Source of the DNA: Aristolochia californica
Lineage: Eukaryota > Streptophyta > Magnoliopsida > Piperales > Aristolochiaceae
Length of the DNA: 64,000 bases
Direction of reading: 5' to 3'
Assembly: GCA_029961685.1 (NCBI GenBank)
Contig: JARWKL010000005.1
Span: 2,734,501-2,798,500, forward strand
The translations under genes were made by a program, and so were the position numbers. Under the pieces are notes generated by a model. That model searched no databases. It was not told the DNA's origin and saw nothing but the letters and a program-made list of their open reading frames with translations. Below are positions 25,001-37,716 of the stretch, piece after piece (within the stretch, counting starts at the first letter, position 1; every line of letters starts with the position of its first letter).

Positions 25001-27012
25001 TATATTCTCAGTATTGCTTTAATACTTGACATACTGTGCAGATTCCTGCCTCTCTGCGTGTGGCACAAATGGACCAACCTGATACTGGCAACTCTTCAGA
25101 TTTGGGCCATGTAGAATTGCCTGAAACCTTTGAGGAGCAACAGAACGTGGCTCATGAGCCACAGCCTTGCTTTGATGGGTCACATTTACCTGATGGGAAA
25201 AATATTTTGGAAGATATAAATGGAACTGCCAAGAACATTGCTTGTCAGATAGCCCTGTTAGATGGAAATTTTGTGGAAATGGATGATATTGATGCTATTG
25301 CAAAACAATGTAGTTTTGATTACACGGAGGATGCTGATCCAATACCCTATGATGTTACTTCTAGTTATGATGATTTTCTTAAGGGTTATCCAGACTTCGT
25401 CGAACTGAACGACGTGATTGATAACCCCATCAAGGCCAACTCCCCAGGGTTGCATTTGGTTGATGAGCACTGTGACAATAACTTGGAGCAATGCTTGGCC
25501 TCCTTGGATTCTGTTTTCTCTTCAAGTTTGAGACAAGAACCTGATGTAGTGGATCCTTCTATTCAGACTCCAGAGGTAACACACCTGTACATCATTTGGG
25601 AGATTTTTTTTTTTTGTTGGTTTACCGTTTATGTCATATTTCCTTGTGCATCTTTCCTGCAGGCTCCAAAAGAAAGTGTCATTGAGGGTGCATCTTCCTC
25701 AAAGAGAAAGGCTACTTCATTCAATGATGCTACTGAAGACAGGCTTGCAGGTCATTGTAGAGTTTCTTTTATCTGTTCTCTCTCTTCTTCTGGAAGCTCC
25801 ACTATTGCTAATACTTTACCTGCATTCATGGAGCAATTTAGAGGCATTTGACTGTTGCAACTATCTTAGCTGTCCAATATTTTATATGATAACTTCAATT
25901 TTTAGAGGCATAATGCCTATTAGTTTGCAGCATGTAAGTGTGTTTAGTATGTTTAAAGAATGGAGCTTCAACCTTTATGCCAAATTAATGTTATTTCTCT
26001 TTTGGTTGGACAATCAATATTTCCTTGTCTGATGTAGCAGTTTCTCAGTGGTGCAACTGTGGTTGGTAGGTCAGCCCCATAAAAATTTACGGCATTGATC
26101 CAATGCAAAGCATGTTTGTTGCACTGACATGCCAAATTTGATGTCATCTCCATGTTTCACATGTCCTGTTCGACCAGGTGTTTGTATTGGAATCTATCAA
26201 TGCTCACTTTTGTAGTATGGTAACTTTTCACACACAAACAAAGAACCCTTTTTATGCTGGCAACTATTAAAGAAGAAAGGATCCATTTGTAGTTTTCTGA
26301 AGATGCGTGGATATTCTTCACATAAGAGTTAGTTCATTTTCACTTGTATATGGCAAAAGAGGTTGTGTAGAGAAAATCTGTTTTCACTCTGAATTTGTTT
26401 AATTGGTATATGTAGAGGTAGGAAGTAATGAATGATTTTGGTTCAATTGTCAAATAAGTCCAGAATCAGGACCAGGCTATGGGCTTATCATGGATAAGAG
26501 GCCTAGACTACTGGGCACATTTGCACCTGACAGTATTCTTTCTACCCCGAAGTCTACATGATGTTGACTGTGTATATTTTTCTTGTGCAGATTTGGGAGA
26601 CAACGATGACATTGATGGAAGTTGGGGCAAGTCCTTTGCAAAACGTCTTCATGGCATGTTGGACTCTGTACCCTCATCTCCTGCATTTGCCGCTGAAGAT
26701 CCTTTTGAAGGGAATGTCAAATTTGTTGGACAGAGCTCTCGGACCCCCTTGTCTGGTTCTGTCCATGTTGAAGCCGGAATGTTCTATGTGAGTGGTTTCA
26801 CTGTTGCTTCTGCCGGCCCAAAGCTGTGGCCCTTGCAGAAGGCTGATGGATATTTGCTTAGCTATTCTAGTGAGCATCTGATCAGCAATCCAATGAGTAT
26901 GACAGAGAAGGCAAGGTTGGGAATGTTGCTAAGTGGGTTCTTTCTTTGCTTCCTGTGGGTCTTGCTCCTTGCAGTCAGCTGCAAGGTTGGATTGTTTGTT
27001 TGTGCAAGGTGA
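16056..27012 (+). CDS. Membrane-tethered NAC transcription factor (NTL type)
   Basis: Six exons (16056-16245, 16381-16658, 16835-17128, 25042-25575, 25663-25750, 26591-27012) give 601 residues. The NAC DNA-binding domain fills about residues 15-175: [20 protein letters not shown] (subdomain A), EIDLYRFEPW (B), then SRTNRATPEGYWKTTGKD (C), RKTLVYHFGRAPHGKRTNWV (D) and FVLCRIYEKSG (E). The middle is acidic and probably activating. The last 35 residues hold a hydrophobic helix (MLLSGFFLCFLWVLLLAVSC) ending seven residues before the stop, a C-terminal membrane anchor. Tethered NACs of this kind are held at the ER or plasma membrane and released by proteolysis under stress. All introns are GT-AG with consistent phases. 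Intron 3 is 7913 nt and carries an antisense Ty1/copia element. An in-frame ATG at 16101 (MKCPGFRF) is an alternative start. Which NTL subgroup it belongs to was not resolved. Confidence 0.92.
18526..18678 (-). repeat. 3' LTR of the NAC-intron copia element
   Basis: On the minus strand it begins TGTTAAT and ends TTGACA. It is preceded in the element by the polypurine tract. It aligns with 23462-23613 with a handful of substitutions and two small indels, one of them in an AT run. Confidence 0.92.
18743..22780 (-). pseudogene. Broken copia gag-pol polyprotein
   Basis: The frame starts at 22780 with a gag N-terminus (FPIRFTGKNYTAWKFQFRLF). A double zinc knuckle follows at 21821-22093 (CFSCKAFGHIARYC and CNYCKKQGHIISAC). 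Next come a protease-region phrase (WYFDSEASNHMTN; the usual catalytic DSGA is altered to DSEA), the GAG pre-integrase motif (WHKRLGHPNSDVLQKL), the integrase core (SDSGSKYVS and PQQNGVAEQKN), reverse transcriptase with the YVDD box near 19620, and RNase H (YSDVDWAGC, KSSPKAEYRA). Moving along it, the best frame changes six times, and extra stops occur near 22100 and 21510. With young-looking LTRs, this suggests the copy was already defective and was moved by enzymes from another element, or decayed fast. Confidence 0.9.
23462..23613 (-). repeat. 5' LTR of the NAC-intron copia element
   Basis: It is followed, in element orientation, directly by the Met-tRNA primer-binding site. Its inner end reads TTTCAAG (plus strand) where the partner LTR has TGTCAAG, a one-base change at the terminal dinucleotide. 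Confidence 0.92.
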
Positions 27013-28500
27013 CAGATAGATACACCGTTTTAGTGCAGCAGGCATTTATGGCAGATTGGTTAGAAGGAAGGGGAAGGGGTCCCTGGAAGTCTATTGGGAT
27101 CTTAACATACCATTACAGCAGCAGTTAAATATTTTTATTGTACTCACCTAATTATTGATTTCACTTCTTATGTAAACTTAGTTAATGGTGTGATGTGGGA
27201 TCTGTTGGAAACAAAACGTCGTGTTGTTTGGCTCTGCTTGTGATACTCTGGTTGCAGACTTGCAGTTTGATTTCCTTCTTTAGTAATGGAAAATATGATG
27301 AATAATATTTCTAATTATCAACTACCTTAGCCCTTGTATTGCATCTACCATGATTCAGAAGCTGAGGAGGTTTGGTTTTCACGAGGGAACTGTTCATGGA
27401 GTGTTACTGGCAGTGTCAGGACAGAAAAAACCATGAAAATGGGTTGCATGATCTGGAAGAAGCAAAGGAAACTACTGATGAAGGGTGCAGGTCTCTTGCA
27501 TTGATGGAACTGGAGGGGTTGGAGTCAGCAGCTGATGCTGTTTCTGGACTGGTTGAGATGTGTTGCAGTCTCTGATCGATGAAAATGAGTATAGTAGTGT
27601 TGCTGTCCCTGCTTCTGAACTTTTTTTGGCCATTTTACATTTGGGCAAGAAAATCTCCCCTTTTTGTTTTTGAGTTTATTTTTAAAATAAAGGAACTTTT
27701 CTAAATCAAAATCTCCAAGAAGTGTATATCCATTTGTGATCTAATTTCTTCTATTTTACATTTTCAGTGATTTTAAATTTCGAAGAAAAAGCTCCATTTG
27801 TTATTTAATGTCTTTTAAATAATAGGGAATTTTTTATAAATGAAATTAAAATCGCCGAGATATGTTCACATTAAAATCCCTGTGATTTTAGACTTTTCTC
27901 GACGAAATTAAAATCATCACCAAGAAATGTATAGATTTCTTTGCTGAAAAAAAGTGATAATTTTTTTCTCGATGAAATTTGAATTTAATTCGCCAATAAA
28001 AGTATAGTTTTCTCAATAAAATTAAGTTCTTTGAAATTTCACCGGTAGAAGTCAAATTTCTTGTAGTGAAATAGAAAGACTGATTTGGAAAAAAAATTAC
28101 TCTCTTCTGTTGGAAATTTTTTTGAGCTTAGATTTCTAACCTTTGAACCACACATTTAATTCAATCCTTAGCTATCAAGGTTTTCACAAGAAAATCATCA
28201 ATACCCTCAACTCTGAAACATTTATTATGACTTCCCATTGCAGCTTAATCCACTCCCTGCTGCATTCTCTACGGAGATGGAAACTGGTACAGTGGGGGAG
28301 CAGAAAGCAGGGGGAACTCCTCTTAAAAGCTTCCAATGGCATTGGCTGCTTTACACGGTGGAAAGAGAAGTGCTGACCTTAAAATAGAATAGGGTACAAT
28401 CAGATCAGGCTGGAAACACTTCAATGCTCTTCCCTTTTCTTAAAGTAACAATTTAAATGTAATAATTAATCGTCAGCTTCAAATATAATACAGCGAGTCA
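27013..28500. other. NAC 3' region and intergenic DNA with a CACTA-like terminus
   Basis: The first part should include the NAC 3' untranslated region. A 67-codon frame at 27372-27575 has no recognisable family. From about 27640 to 28068 the sequence repeats diverged versions of a phrase like CTCGACGAAATTAAAATC and ends TTTCTTGTAGTG (28057-28068), the inverse of the CACTACAAGAAA terminus of CACTA transposons. Its left partner is at best degenerate, so this is a fragment or decayed miniature element. Confidence 0.4.
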
Positions 28501-28895
28501 GCAAGGGAGCTTCATAATCACAGAGCTTCCAGCACCTCCAAGCATCGCCTTGCTCTCTGGTTCCAGGTACTACTGCCTCTCTCTTCTGTTTATTCTGCAT
28601 TTGCGGTGACTTTTTTGGGTATCTGAGTTTTCCTTTCCTCAGGTTTCTGATTCTTTTCTCATTTATTTATTTCGTTTTCTTCTTCTCTTCTTTCGTTTTG
28701 GGTCAGTGGTTAGGTGAAATAGCCCTGAATCCACCTTTCCGCTTCTGGGTTCCTTCTCTAAATCCATTAAAGACGCGGTTCCCATTGCGATTGTCTCTTT
28801 GCTTGGAATAAAACCCAGAAGATGACAGCGTTCGCGGATTTCTCCCACTCCCATACTGACAATCTTTTGGTGTGAAATTTGATGCGCGGATCAGG

Positions 28896-29150
28896 ATGGC
28901 ATCTGTTAATGAGAATGCGCCGAGCTGGGCCGACCAGTGGGGAGCGGGCGGAACAGCCACTGAGGATACCCAAACAAAGACAGCTGAGAAAGACGGCAAC
29001 AAGAAGAAGACGGATGTGAAAGCAGTAGCTTCAGCTGGCCTGAGCAAGGCCAAGGCAGCCGCGGCGGTAGGGGCACAGAAAGTTAAGACTGGTACAACTC
29101 TCGGCATGAAATGGGTCAAATCTCAGTACCAGAAACGAAGTTCCAAATGA
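28896..29150 (+). CDS. Small conserved plant protein of unknown function, 84 aa
   Basis: A single coding exon gives an 84-residue basic, alanine- and lysine-rich protein: MASVNENAPSWADQWGAGG at the start, an internal stretch AGLSKAKAAAAVGAQKVKTG, and the end KWVKSQYQKRSSK. I recognise the layout (APSWADQWG near the N-terminus and GxKWxKxQYQK near the C-terminus) as that of a small protein found across flowering plants, but I know no assigned function. The frame stays open upstream to 28872; the ATG at 28896 is preferred because it gives the familiar N-terminus. There is no signal peptide or membrane helix. A leader exon near 28500-28566 followed by a GT donor (CCAG then GTACTA, about 28567) suggests an intron in the 5' UTR. 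An AATATAATAC box near 28473 could be the TATA element. Confidence 0.75.
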   Translation: MASVNENAPSWADQWGAGGTATEDTQTKTAEKDGNKKKTDVKAVASAGLSKAKAAAAVGAQKVKTGTTLGMKWVKSQYQKRSSK

Positions 29151-29728
29151 ACGCCATCCATGCATGTTTCTTTCTTTCTTCCTTGTATCGAGAGATTTGC
29201 TACGATCTAAGCTCCAAATGAGCCTATTCTGCTTCCCCTTTTAATGTTACTAAACGATTCCTGCTTAATTTTACTGTTTGAGAGCTTTTTCATGTATGCA
29301 AACCCTTCAAAATCCGTTCTCAGTGGCCTAATATAACCTCTTGTTGTGGTCGATTTACCTTGGAAAACATCACAAAAATGAAAGAGATATGCCTTAGCAA
29401 TTCGTTTAAATCCTGCTCAGTCTGGTGACAACCACTACTGCGATGGGAAATTCTGAGAACTTCTCATGTCAATGCTCCAATGAAAATGGTTAAAATGGAT
29501 ACAACCAAACGAAGCAGTTTCCACAGGCTTTCACTCTATTTGATGAGAAATTTGAAAAAGCTTGGTAAGCTTGATTTAAAGTAACATTCAACGATGCTAA
29601 GCTCAATTCAGATTGAAGTGACCTGGGTATGTGATAGAAAACATTCTAAACAGAAACCAGAGCAAAGGATATACACGTTTGCTAGTCTTATGTATAGAGT
29701 GGAACCAACTCGAACAACGGCTACCATC

Positions 29729-32374
<2,646 letters not shown>

Positions 32375-32610
32375 GGCGAGACCCTTCCCTGCGATCTTAA
32401 AACATGAAAATAACATACCCAAGGCAGAATTAACGCAACGATACTAAAACTAAAGCAAAAATAGAAAGAAAAAGAAACCCAGAGAGAAGAAAAGAGAATT
32501 ATTCGAGATTTGAGCGAGAATCTTAATCATACCAAGAAGAAAAGGAAGAAACGAAAGAGAAGATGCTGTCAAAATCAGCAGATAGGCGAAGACGGGAAGA
32601 ACGGAGATGG

Positions 32611-32620
32611 CTTATAAAAG
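32611..32620 (-). promoter_or_regulatory. Possible TATA box of ATG8
   Basis: The minus strand reads CTTTTATAAG here, about 240 bp upstream of the ATG8 start in genomic distance. The sequence between looks like a pyrimidine-rich leader interrupted by an intron. A transcription start near 32580 would fit. Confidence 0.4.
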
Positions 32621-32639
32621 ATGATTAGAGTTTTCCGAG

Positions 32640-33890
32640 GACGCACGAAAACGTGAACAAGCGAAACGAACCTTGCCCTTTCTCTGGAAATCAAGGAAAG
32701 TTGGTTTGCCCATTCGAGAAGGAAAAGAAAACTATTTAATCAGTTCGGGATTTTTTATTCTGGTTTTCGAAGGAACAAGACAACTTCACATGTACGGAAC
32801 TGAATCTTCACATGTACTTAACCAAATGACCTACAACAAGTTTTTTGTAACTAATCTCATATATTTCGGTTTCCAGGACTAAGAAAATCTCAAAGATAAC
32901 ACTATAAAAATGAAGTTTAAACAGAATTTAATCTGGCGGTGCATGTTAATCGGAAGCTTGAAATTCTCTAGCCATATTTCTTTTCTTTCCAAATGTAAAA
33001 AAATATTATCCAACAGAGTGGGAACTGATTATCCAGGTTTCTTCTCATTTGGGTGTTTTCCAAATTTCAGATGGCTGGATAACTGTAAATAAATTGGGCA
33101 TATATACGGTATTGTATGTACAGCACTAATCCTGTATCATGTTATCAAACGAGATTGAACCAGTTAATTGAATTGGGTTCAACTACAGGTAATTTCCACA
33201 CGATCCCTGATTCTTCAATAGACCAGATCAACAGCAAGAGAGTAGTAGACAGGGATGTAGAGTCCCCTCCCTCCCCCCTTCTATTTCCTGACAAAAAATA
33301 TAAAGAGGTGAGGTCTGGCTATGGCCCTTCCTACAACTCAGAGAGAAAATGGAAGAGGGTACTTCCCTCGTCCTGTTTCTTTGGCAGGGGTGATGCCCCC
33401 AGCTATCCCTTGTTGTGCTTGCAGGAGGGACCTGCTGCTTCCTCTTTGTGGAAAAGGGGAAGGCTAGTGCTCTTCCTCCCTTCCCCTCCAACCCCCATTT
33501 TTAAAAAAAAAATTCAGTGCCTTAAAGGATAACATGGGCCAACCAGCCAATCACCTTTCAAGTCGGTGGCCTGGTCGAATCTGGAATTGCCAATTTCGTA
33601 AGCCAGTCACTAATAACTGATCTTTCTCAACCTTCTCTGTCTCGAATCCCTAAAACCATTCAAATCGTTTGAACGTTTGAATGAGGTTCCACTGTGCCAA
33701 CATCCCCTGCTCCTCACCATTAATGCAAATTAAATTCATAGATTCGATGCTCTCTGGCCCTGGACCTATTTGCATCACCCTTCAATGAATATGCTAACTT
33801 CTTTCTTTGTTGTTTTGTATGAGGTCGTTGGGAAATTTAATGCTCACCTCTCCTTCCTCTTCCATTACATACCTCGTCCGTCCCCTGCTC
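32640..33890. other. Intergenic DNA between ATG8 and MIR171
   Basis: Short open frames occur on both strands at 33116-33532 and 33228-33491, but they overlap each other and match nothing known. The MIR171 promoter should lie in the right part of this interval. Confidence 0.4.
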
Positions 33891-34064
33891 TCTCTCGCCA
33901 TTCCAGAAACGAGACCCAGAACGACATTTTCCATTTCCTTCTTCTCCCCCTTTTGTCTTCCTCTTCCCGGTTTTCCTAAAGAGAAGGTATCTTTCTGAAA
34001 CTAGTCGATATCTCTTTCAAGTTCTGCAGAGTTTATTAAACTTTCTGGGCGATCTGCTCTGGTT

Positions 34065-34190
34065 TCTGATGAGGCATTTTTGAACGGGATATTGGCACGG
34101 TTCAATCAGAATGGGGTGCTCAGACTTGATGGGCTCTTCTACTCGGATTGAGCCGTGCCAATATCACGTTCCAGCAGCATTTGCTGACTG
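34065..34190 (+). ncRNA. MIR171: MIR171 microRNA precursor
   Basis: An inverted repeat forms a plant-type precursor hairpin. The 3' arm contains TTGAGCCGTGCCAATATCACG (34148-34168), which is the mature miR171b/c-type sequence as I know it. The 5' arm contains GGATATTGGCACGGTTCAATC (34087-34107), the corresponding star strand, giving an almost fully paired duplex and a loop of about 40 nt. Pairing continues weakly beyond the duplex (GCATTTTTGAACG against CGTTCCAGCAGCAT). miR171 guides cleavage of GRAS-domain SCL6/HAM mRNAs and so controls meristem and shoot branching. The base before GATTG is G where the miR171a form has T, so this locus fits the b/c type. The primary transcript probably starts around 33850-33950; its bounds are not visible. 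Confidence 0.93.
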
Positions 34191-34277
34191 ATTCTCCGGT
34201 GCCATTTTTTTTTAAAATTTAATATCTTCAATAGGTAACTGAAGGGAATCTTCAGATATGTAACTAACTGTGTTGCC

Positions 34278-34604
34278 ATGAAAAGCTTGGTACTTACACA
34301 TGTATCCTGCGAAGCATTCATATTTTTCATTGCAGACAAATCCATTTCAGAAGATTTGGGGCGTGAAATTTTCAGCCGTTTTATTTCTAGTTTCAGTTCT
34401 AGCATCCGAGCAGAAAAGTTTTTTGATATTCTCAAACTAACTCTTGAGTCTCACCGAGTAGTTGAAGTACATGCTTTCTCAAACTTCGAAACTTTTATAG
34501 CAACTCTGATTCAAGAGCAATGTTTGGCGGAAGTGAAGATGGACGAGGTTATGTTACTTTTGGAGACAACAGTAAACGTACTAACAAAAGAATTGAAAAA
34601 ATAG
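34278..34604 (+). other. 108-codon frame downstream of the miR171 hairpin
   Basis: An open frame with an amphipathic, helix-rich composition (FSRFISSFSSSIRAEKFFD, then ALTLESHRV-like and LLLETTVNVLTKELKK phrases) lies about 90 bp after the precursor, probably within the primary transcript or its 3' flank. No family is recognised. It may be an exon captured from another gene or a chance frame. A further frame at 34660-35028 is equally anonymous. Confidence 0.2.
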
Positions 34605-35029
34605 GTACCTCCATATTTTTCATATCTGATGTTTTATTATGTAGAAAGGTTGATGAAAGTTGTCTATGGAGGAGCTAAACATTTTTAGTATTGTTTTAAA
34701 GGCATGGCTGGGTTTTCCTGTTGTTGCTTGCCTTGAATATTTCCAACCATTGGTTCCAAATGCACAGTCGCCCCACCGTGCCGCTCCTTGGGAGAAAGAA
34801 GTTGATGGGTACCGCCAAGTGCAGCGTCAAAGATGCCTTAAAGGCGAGCTGGTGCATTGTACTCTTCCATTGAATGGGGTTTCCAGCATGGCTGACGGAA
34901 CCTTGAAGGTGAAGCTGTGTCGGGAAAATTCCGGTGACCAGAGCACAAGGAGACAGAAGCATTACCGCGGAGATTCTTCTCCTTCCAGTGTTTTTCGTCC
35001 TTTCATTACTTTGTTCTGGACAAGATGAT

Positions 35030-35975
35030 CAATTTGTACACAATGGCAATTAGTTCGACGTGAATTAAATCTTTCTTTCTTTCATTACTTTGTTCGTAAC
35101 AGAGGGTTTGTGTTTGCTACCCATCTGCATGCGATTTCGTTCAAAGAGATCGAATGTTTCAGAATCGGTTTTTCTTATTCTAGAGATGACCAGAGCTTCT
35201 TGTTTTTGCCTGCACTAAGAACACGAAATCAACCCAGAAGCGAAAAACAGTAATCCAATTTACAGAACTGGAGGTCACTTTTTTTTAACTTTTTAGCTTT
35301 TGATTACGAATCAAACTCATAATTTCAGCATTTCCATTTGACACAGCGACGAGAAGCATCAACATATGTGTGCCGAAGATGCCACACCAGAAAATTATTA
35401 ATCCATCCGCCTTTGCCTTCTTACTTTCAGTTTCTTCTTCTCCAAATCTTTCACTCTTCCATTAACATGTCATTTGCTGGTCTTTAAGCTGCTACAACAT
35501 CCACTTCCGTGGAAGGAACAGATCGAAGAATCTCTGAAAGCTCAGAAGATTTTGAACATGGCTCAAAAGTGCAACGAAAGAACTCCATTAAAAAGCAACC
35601 ACTCTTTTAGAGCTTACTCTTCACGATTCTTGCGAAGATCAGGAAACACTGATTTTGTGGATTCGGCAAACCATGTTTGATCGTCTATCCTCCTCAATTT
35701 GCAACACAATTCATCAAACTACGTATATCTCATTCCTGAGTAAAATATGGTTTTAGTAATAAAAATGAGCAGAAATTTGAAGTGGCAATGCTGCAGAAAT
35801 GAAATTCATTCCATGAAGACATTTTTCAGTATAATTATTTTTTAAAGAGTTTATCAGATTGAACAAAGTCTGGTATTGTAATTCAATGTAATGAATTACT
35901 TCAAACCAATTTAAAAACTCTTATTTTTTTATTGAATATTAGTTGCCTTAGCCAAAACTCGAAGCTTAAAAGTAA
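35030..35975. other. Intergenic DNA
   Basis: A 68-codon frame at 35474-35680 has no recognisable family. Nothing else is seen before the tandem duplication that begins near 35980. Confidence 0.4.
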
Positions 35976-36101
35976 ACCAGTGGCTCATTTTTACAAGGTT
36001 GAAGTAGTAATTTCAGGCAGCATGGAGCTCTTTTGATTTTTCTATTGAACTACCAAATGGGCATCCCCTTTCCTCTCTCAGGAATCGCTTCATCGGCAAA
36101 A

Positions 36102-36658
36102 ATGGGGAGAGAGATGAGAGAGCTGGTTCCAGAGGGAGTGGGTAATTTTATCCTGCAGAGCTTCCATGAAGTGAAGCAGATGGCCGAGAAGCAGACCGGG
36201 TCAGAAGACGGCGCCGGGAACTTCATCGTGGAAAAATGGCAGCAATTCCACATCCTTCCTCCCGGAGCCAGATCCGTCACTGGCTTGTGGTGGGCTTCAT
36301 GTTCCTCTTCGCCGCGATGACTCTCTTAATCACCGTGCCTATTCTCGTCTACATTCTTAAATGTTTCTGCGTTTTTTTTATTAATCTCATCATGGGAGTG
36401 TTAGCGGTGATCTTCGCCTCTCTTGCCTGTATCTGCTCTTGTTTCGTGGGTGTGATAACGGGGTCGATTTCGACCGTAGTGAAAGGCTTCGTCGTTTGCT
36501 TGAGGAGATGCTACCCTTGCTTCTTTTCATCCGGAGCGAAGATGATGAGAGCTCCCAGCAGGCCTGGCGTTTGGATTCCCAGACCTTCATTCGAGAGCAA
36601 TCCGGCTGAATACTTCGTACTGATGATCTCTGTATTCTCAACTGTGAACTCGATATAG
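36102..36658 (+). pseudogene. Frameshifted copy of the 194-aa membrane protein gene
   Basis: This is a duplicate of the gene at 37717-38301, lying 1615 bp upstream of it, with similar sequence on both sides. It starts MGREMRELVPEGVGNFILQS. Compared with the downstream copy it lacks an in-frame 48-bp segment (16 codons, after 36247) and a further 10 bp just before the first membrane segment (near 36277), which shifts the frame. The C-terminal half continues in another frame (36236-36658) with the same two membrane segments and the RPGVWIPR..F.SNP motif, then loses the normal C-terminus. It is probably a pseudogene, although an internal ATG at 36236 could begin a short membrane protein. Confidence 0.7.
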
Positions 36659-37185
36659 TAGTTGATGTAAAAAACTAAAGATCCTGAGACCCTTTTTATC
36701 AGATTCTCTATCAGTCCAGTGTGATCTTTGTAACTGAGAATCAGACTATCAAGAAGGAAGGATCCTATAATTTCAAACTGTTAAAGAGCGTTTTGTTTGC
36801 AGAAGAACTACCATTCTTGGCTTTTCTTCTTCAAGGGGAAGGAAATGTTGAATGGGTATTTTTTTTTCAGAATAATTTAAACTGTAATCAGTTGAGAAAA
36901 ACTAAATGAATTTCAGGTACCGTAAATTACTCAAGTCAATGTGGAGTTGGAAAGATCAGGCTGATAGTGGAAACATCAATTATGTCATGTGATGAGGTAG
37001 AAACTCTTAACCTCTCCTAAAGTCAAGACTTCTGTTAAATCGGAGGTCATATCCGAAAATGACTAGTCGAAACCTCTTTTACCGACTAATAAATTTAAGA
37101 TATTTTATCTCATTAATCTATATAGGACTATTCCTTAATAACTCCCTGGACTTTTTTACAATTGGATTTTTTTACAAAAAACAAT

Positions 37186-37380
37186 GGCAAGAGGTGAGAA
37201 TTTTACAACTTAGTAATTTTTGAGTTGAGTCGAGTTAGGTCAAGGCGAGTTGAGTCGAGTCAAGTCACATTGTGTAGAGTTGAGTTGAGTCAAGTTTGTA
37301 GAAACGAGTTGAGTTGAGTCATGCCATGTCAATCGACTCTTTTGAGTTGAGTTGTGTTGTGTTGAGTCATTCTAGAGGGA
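37186..37380. repeat. GAGTC/GAGTTG-rich degenerate minisatellite
   Basis: A run of short, imperfect units such as GAGTTGAGTCGAGTCAAGTC. Related blocks recur at about 38570-38660, 39415-39540, 41550-41660, 45070-45110 and 49520-49640, mostly followed by the same spacer that leads to an AACGTTGTGG phrase. It marks each unit of the duplicated region. Confidence 0.65.
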
Positions 37381-37544
37381 GGAACTCAGTGTTGAGTACT
37401 TGTTGAGAGAAAGACAATATGAGTGTATTAATGTTTACTAGTTGAAATGTTTAACCCTTTGTGGTTGCTTTATTATTACTTTAATACCCATTTCGAAGAT
37501 GAAGTTCGTACAGATGAATAAAATGAAGATGCAAATGAAGTTCA

Positions 37545-37561
37545 CCCCCCCCCCCCCCCCC
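37545..37561. repeat. Poly-C tract of 17 bases
   Basis: A homopolymer just before the second copy of the membrane protein duplication. It is a possible slippage or assembly-sensitive site. Confidence 0.9.
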
Positions 37562-37716
37562 AAATCTAAGTGGTCAATTTTTACAAGGTTACATGTGTAA
37601 TTTCGGACAACATGGGTCTCTTTTGATTTTTCTATTGAACTACCAAATGAGCATCCGCTTTAAAAATCCCCCGGATCTCCCCCTTTCCTCTCTCAAGAAT
37701 CGCTTCATCGGCAAAA

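Noticed and set aside
28703..29119. 138-codon minus-strand frame opposite the 84-aa gene
   Set aside because: It is the antisense shadow of a frame with a recognisable conserved protein.
33116..33532. 138-codon frame between ATG8 and MIR171
   Set aside because: Low-complexity proline/serine-rich text ending in a poly-A run, with an equally long overlapping frame on the other strand. No family is visible.
37186..37380. CRISPR-like array suggested by short repeats
   Set aside because: The repeats are degenerate, have no regular spacers and lie in a plant genome; this is minisatellite-type sequence.
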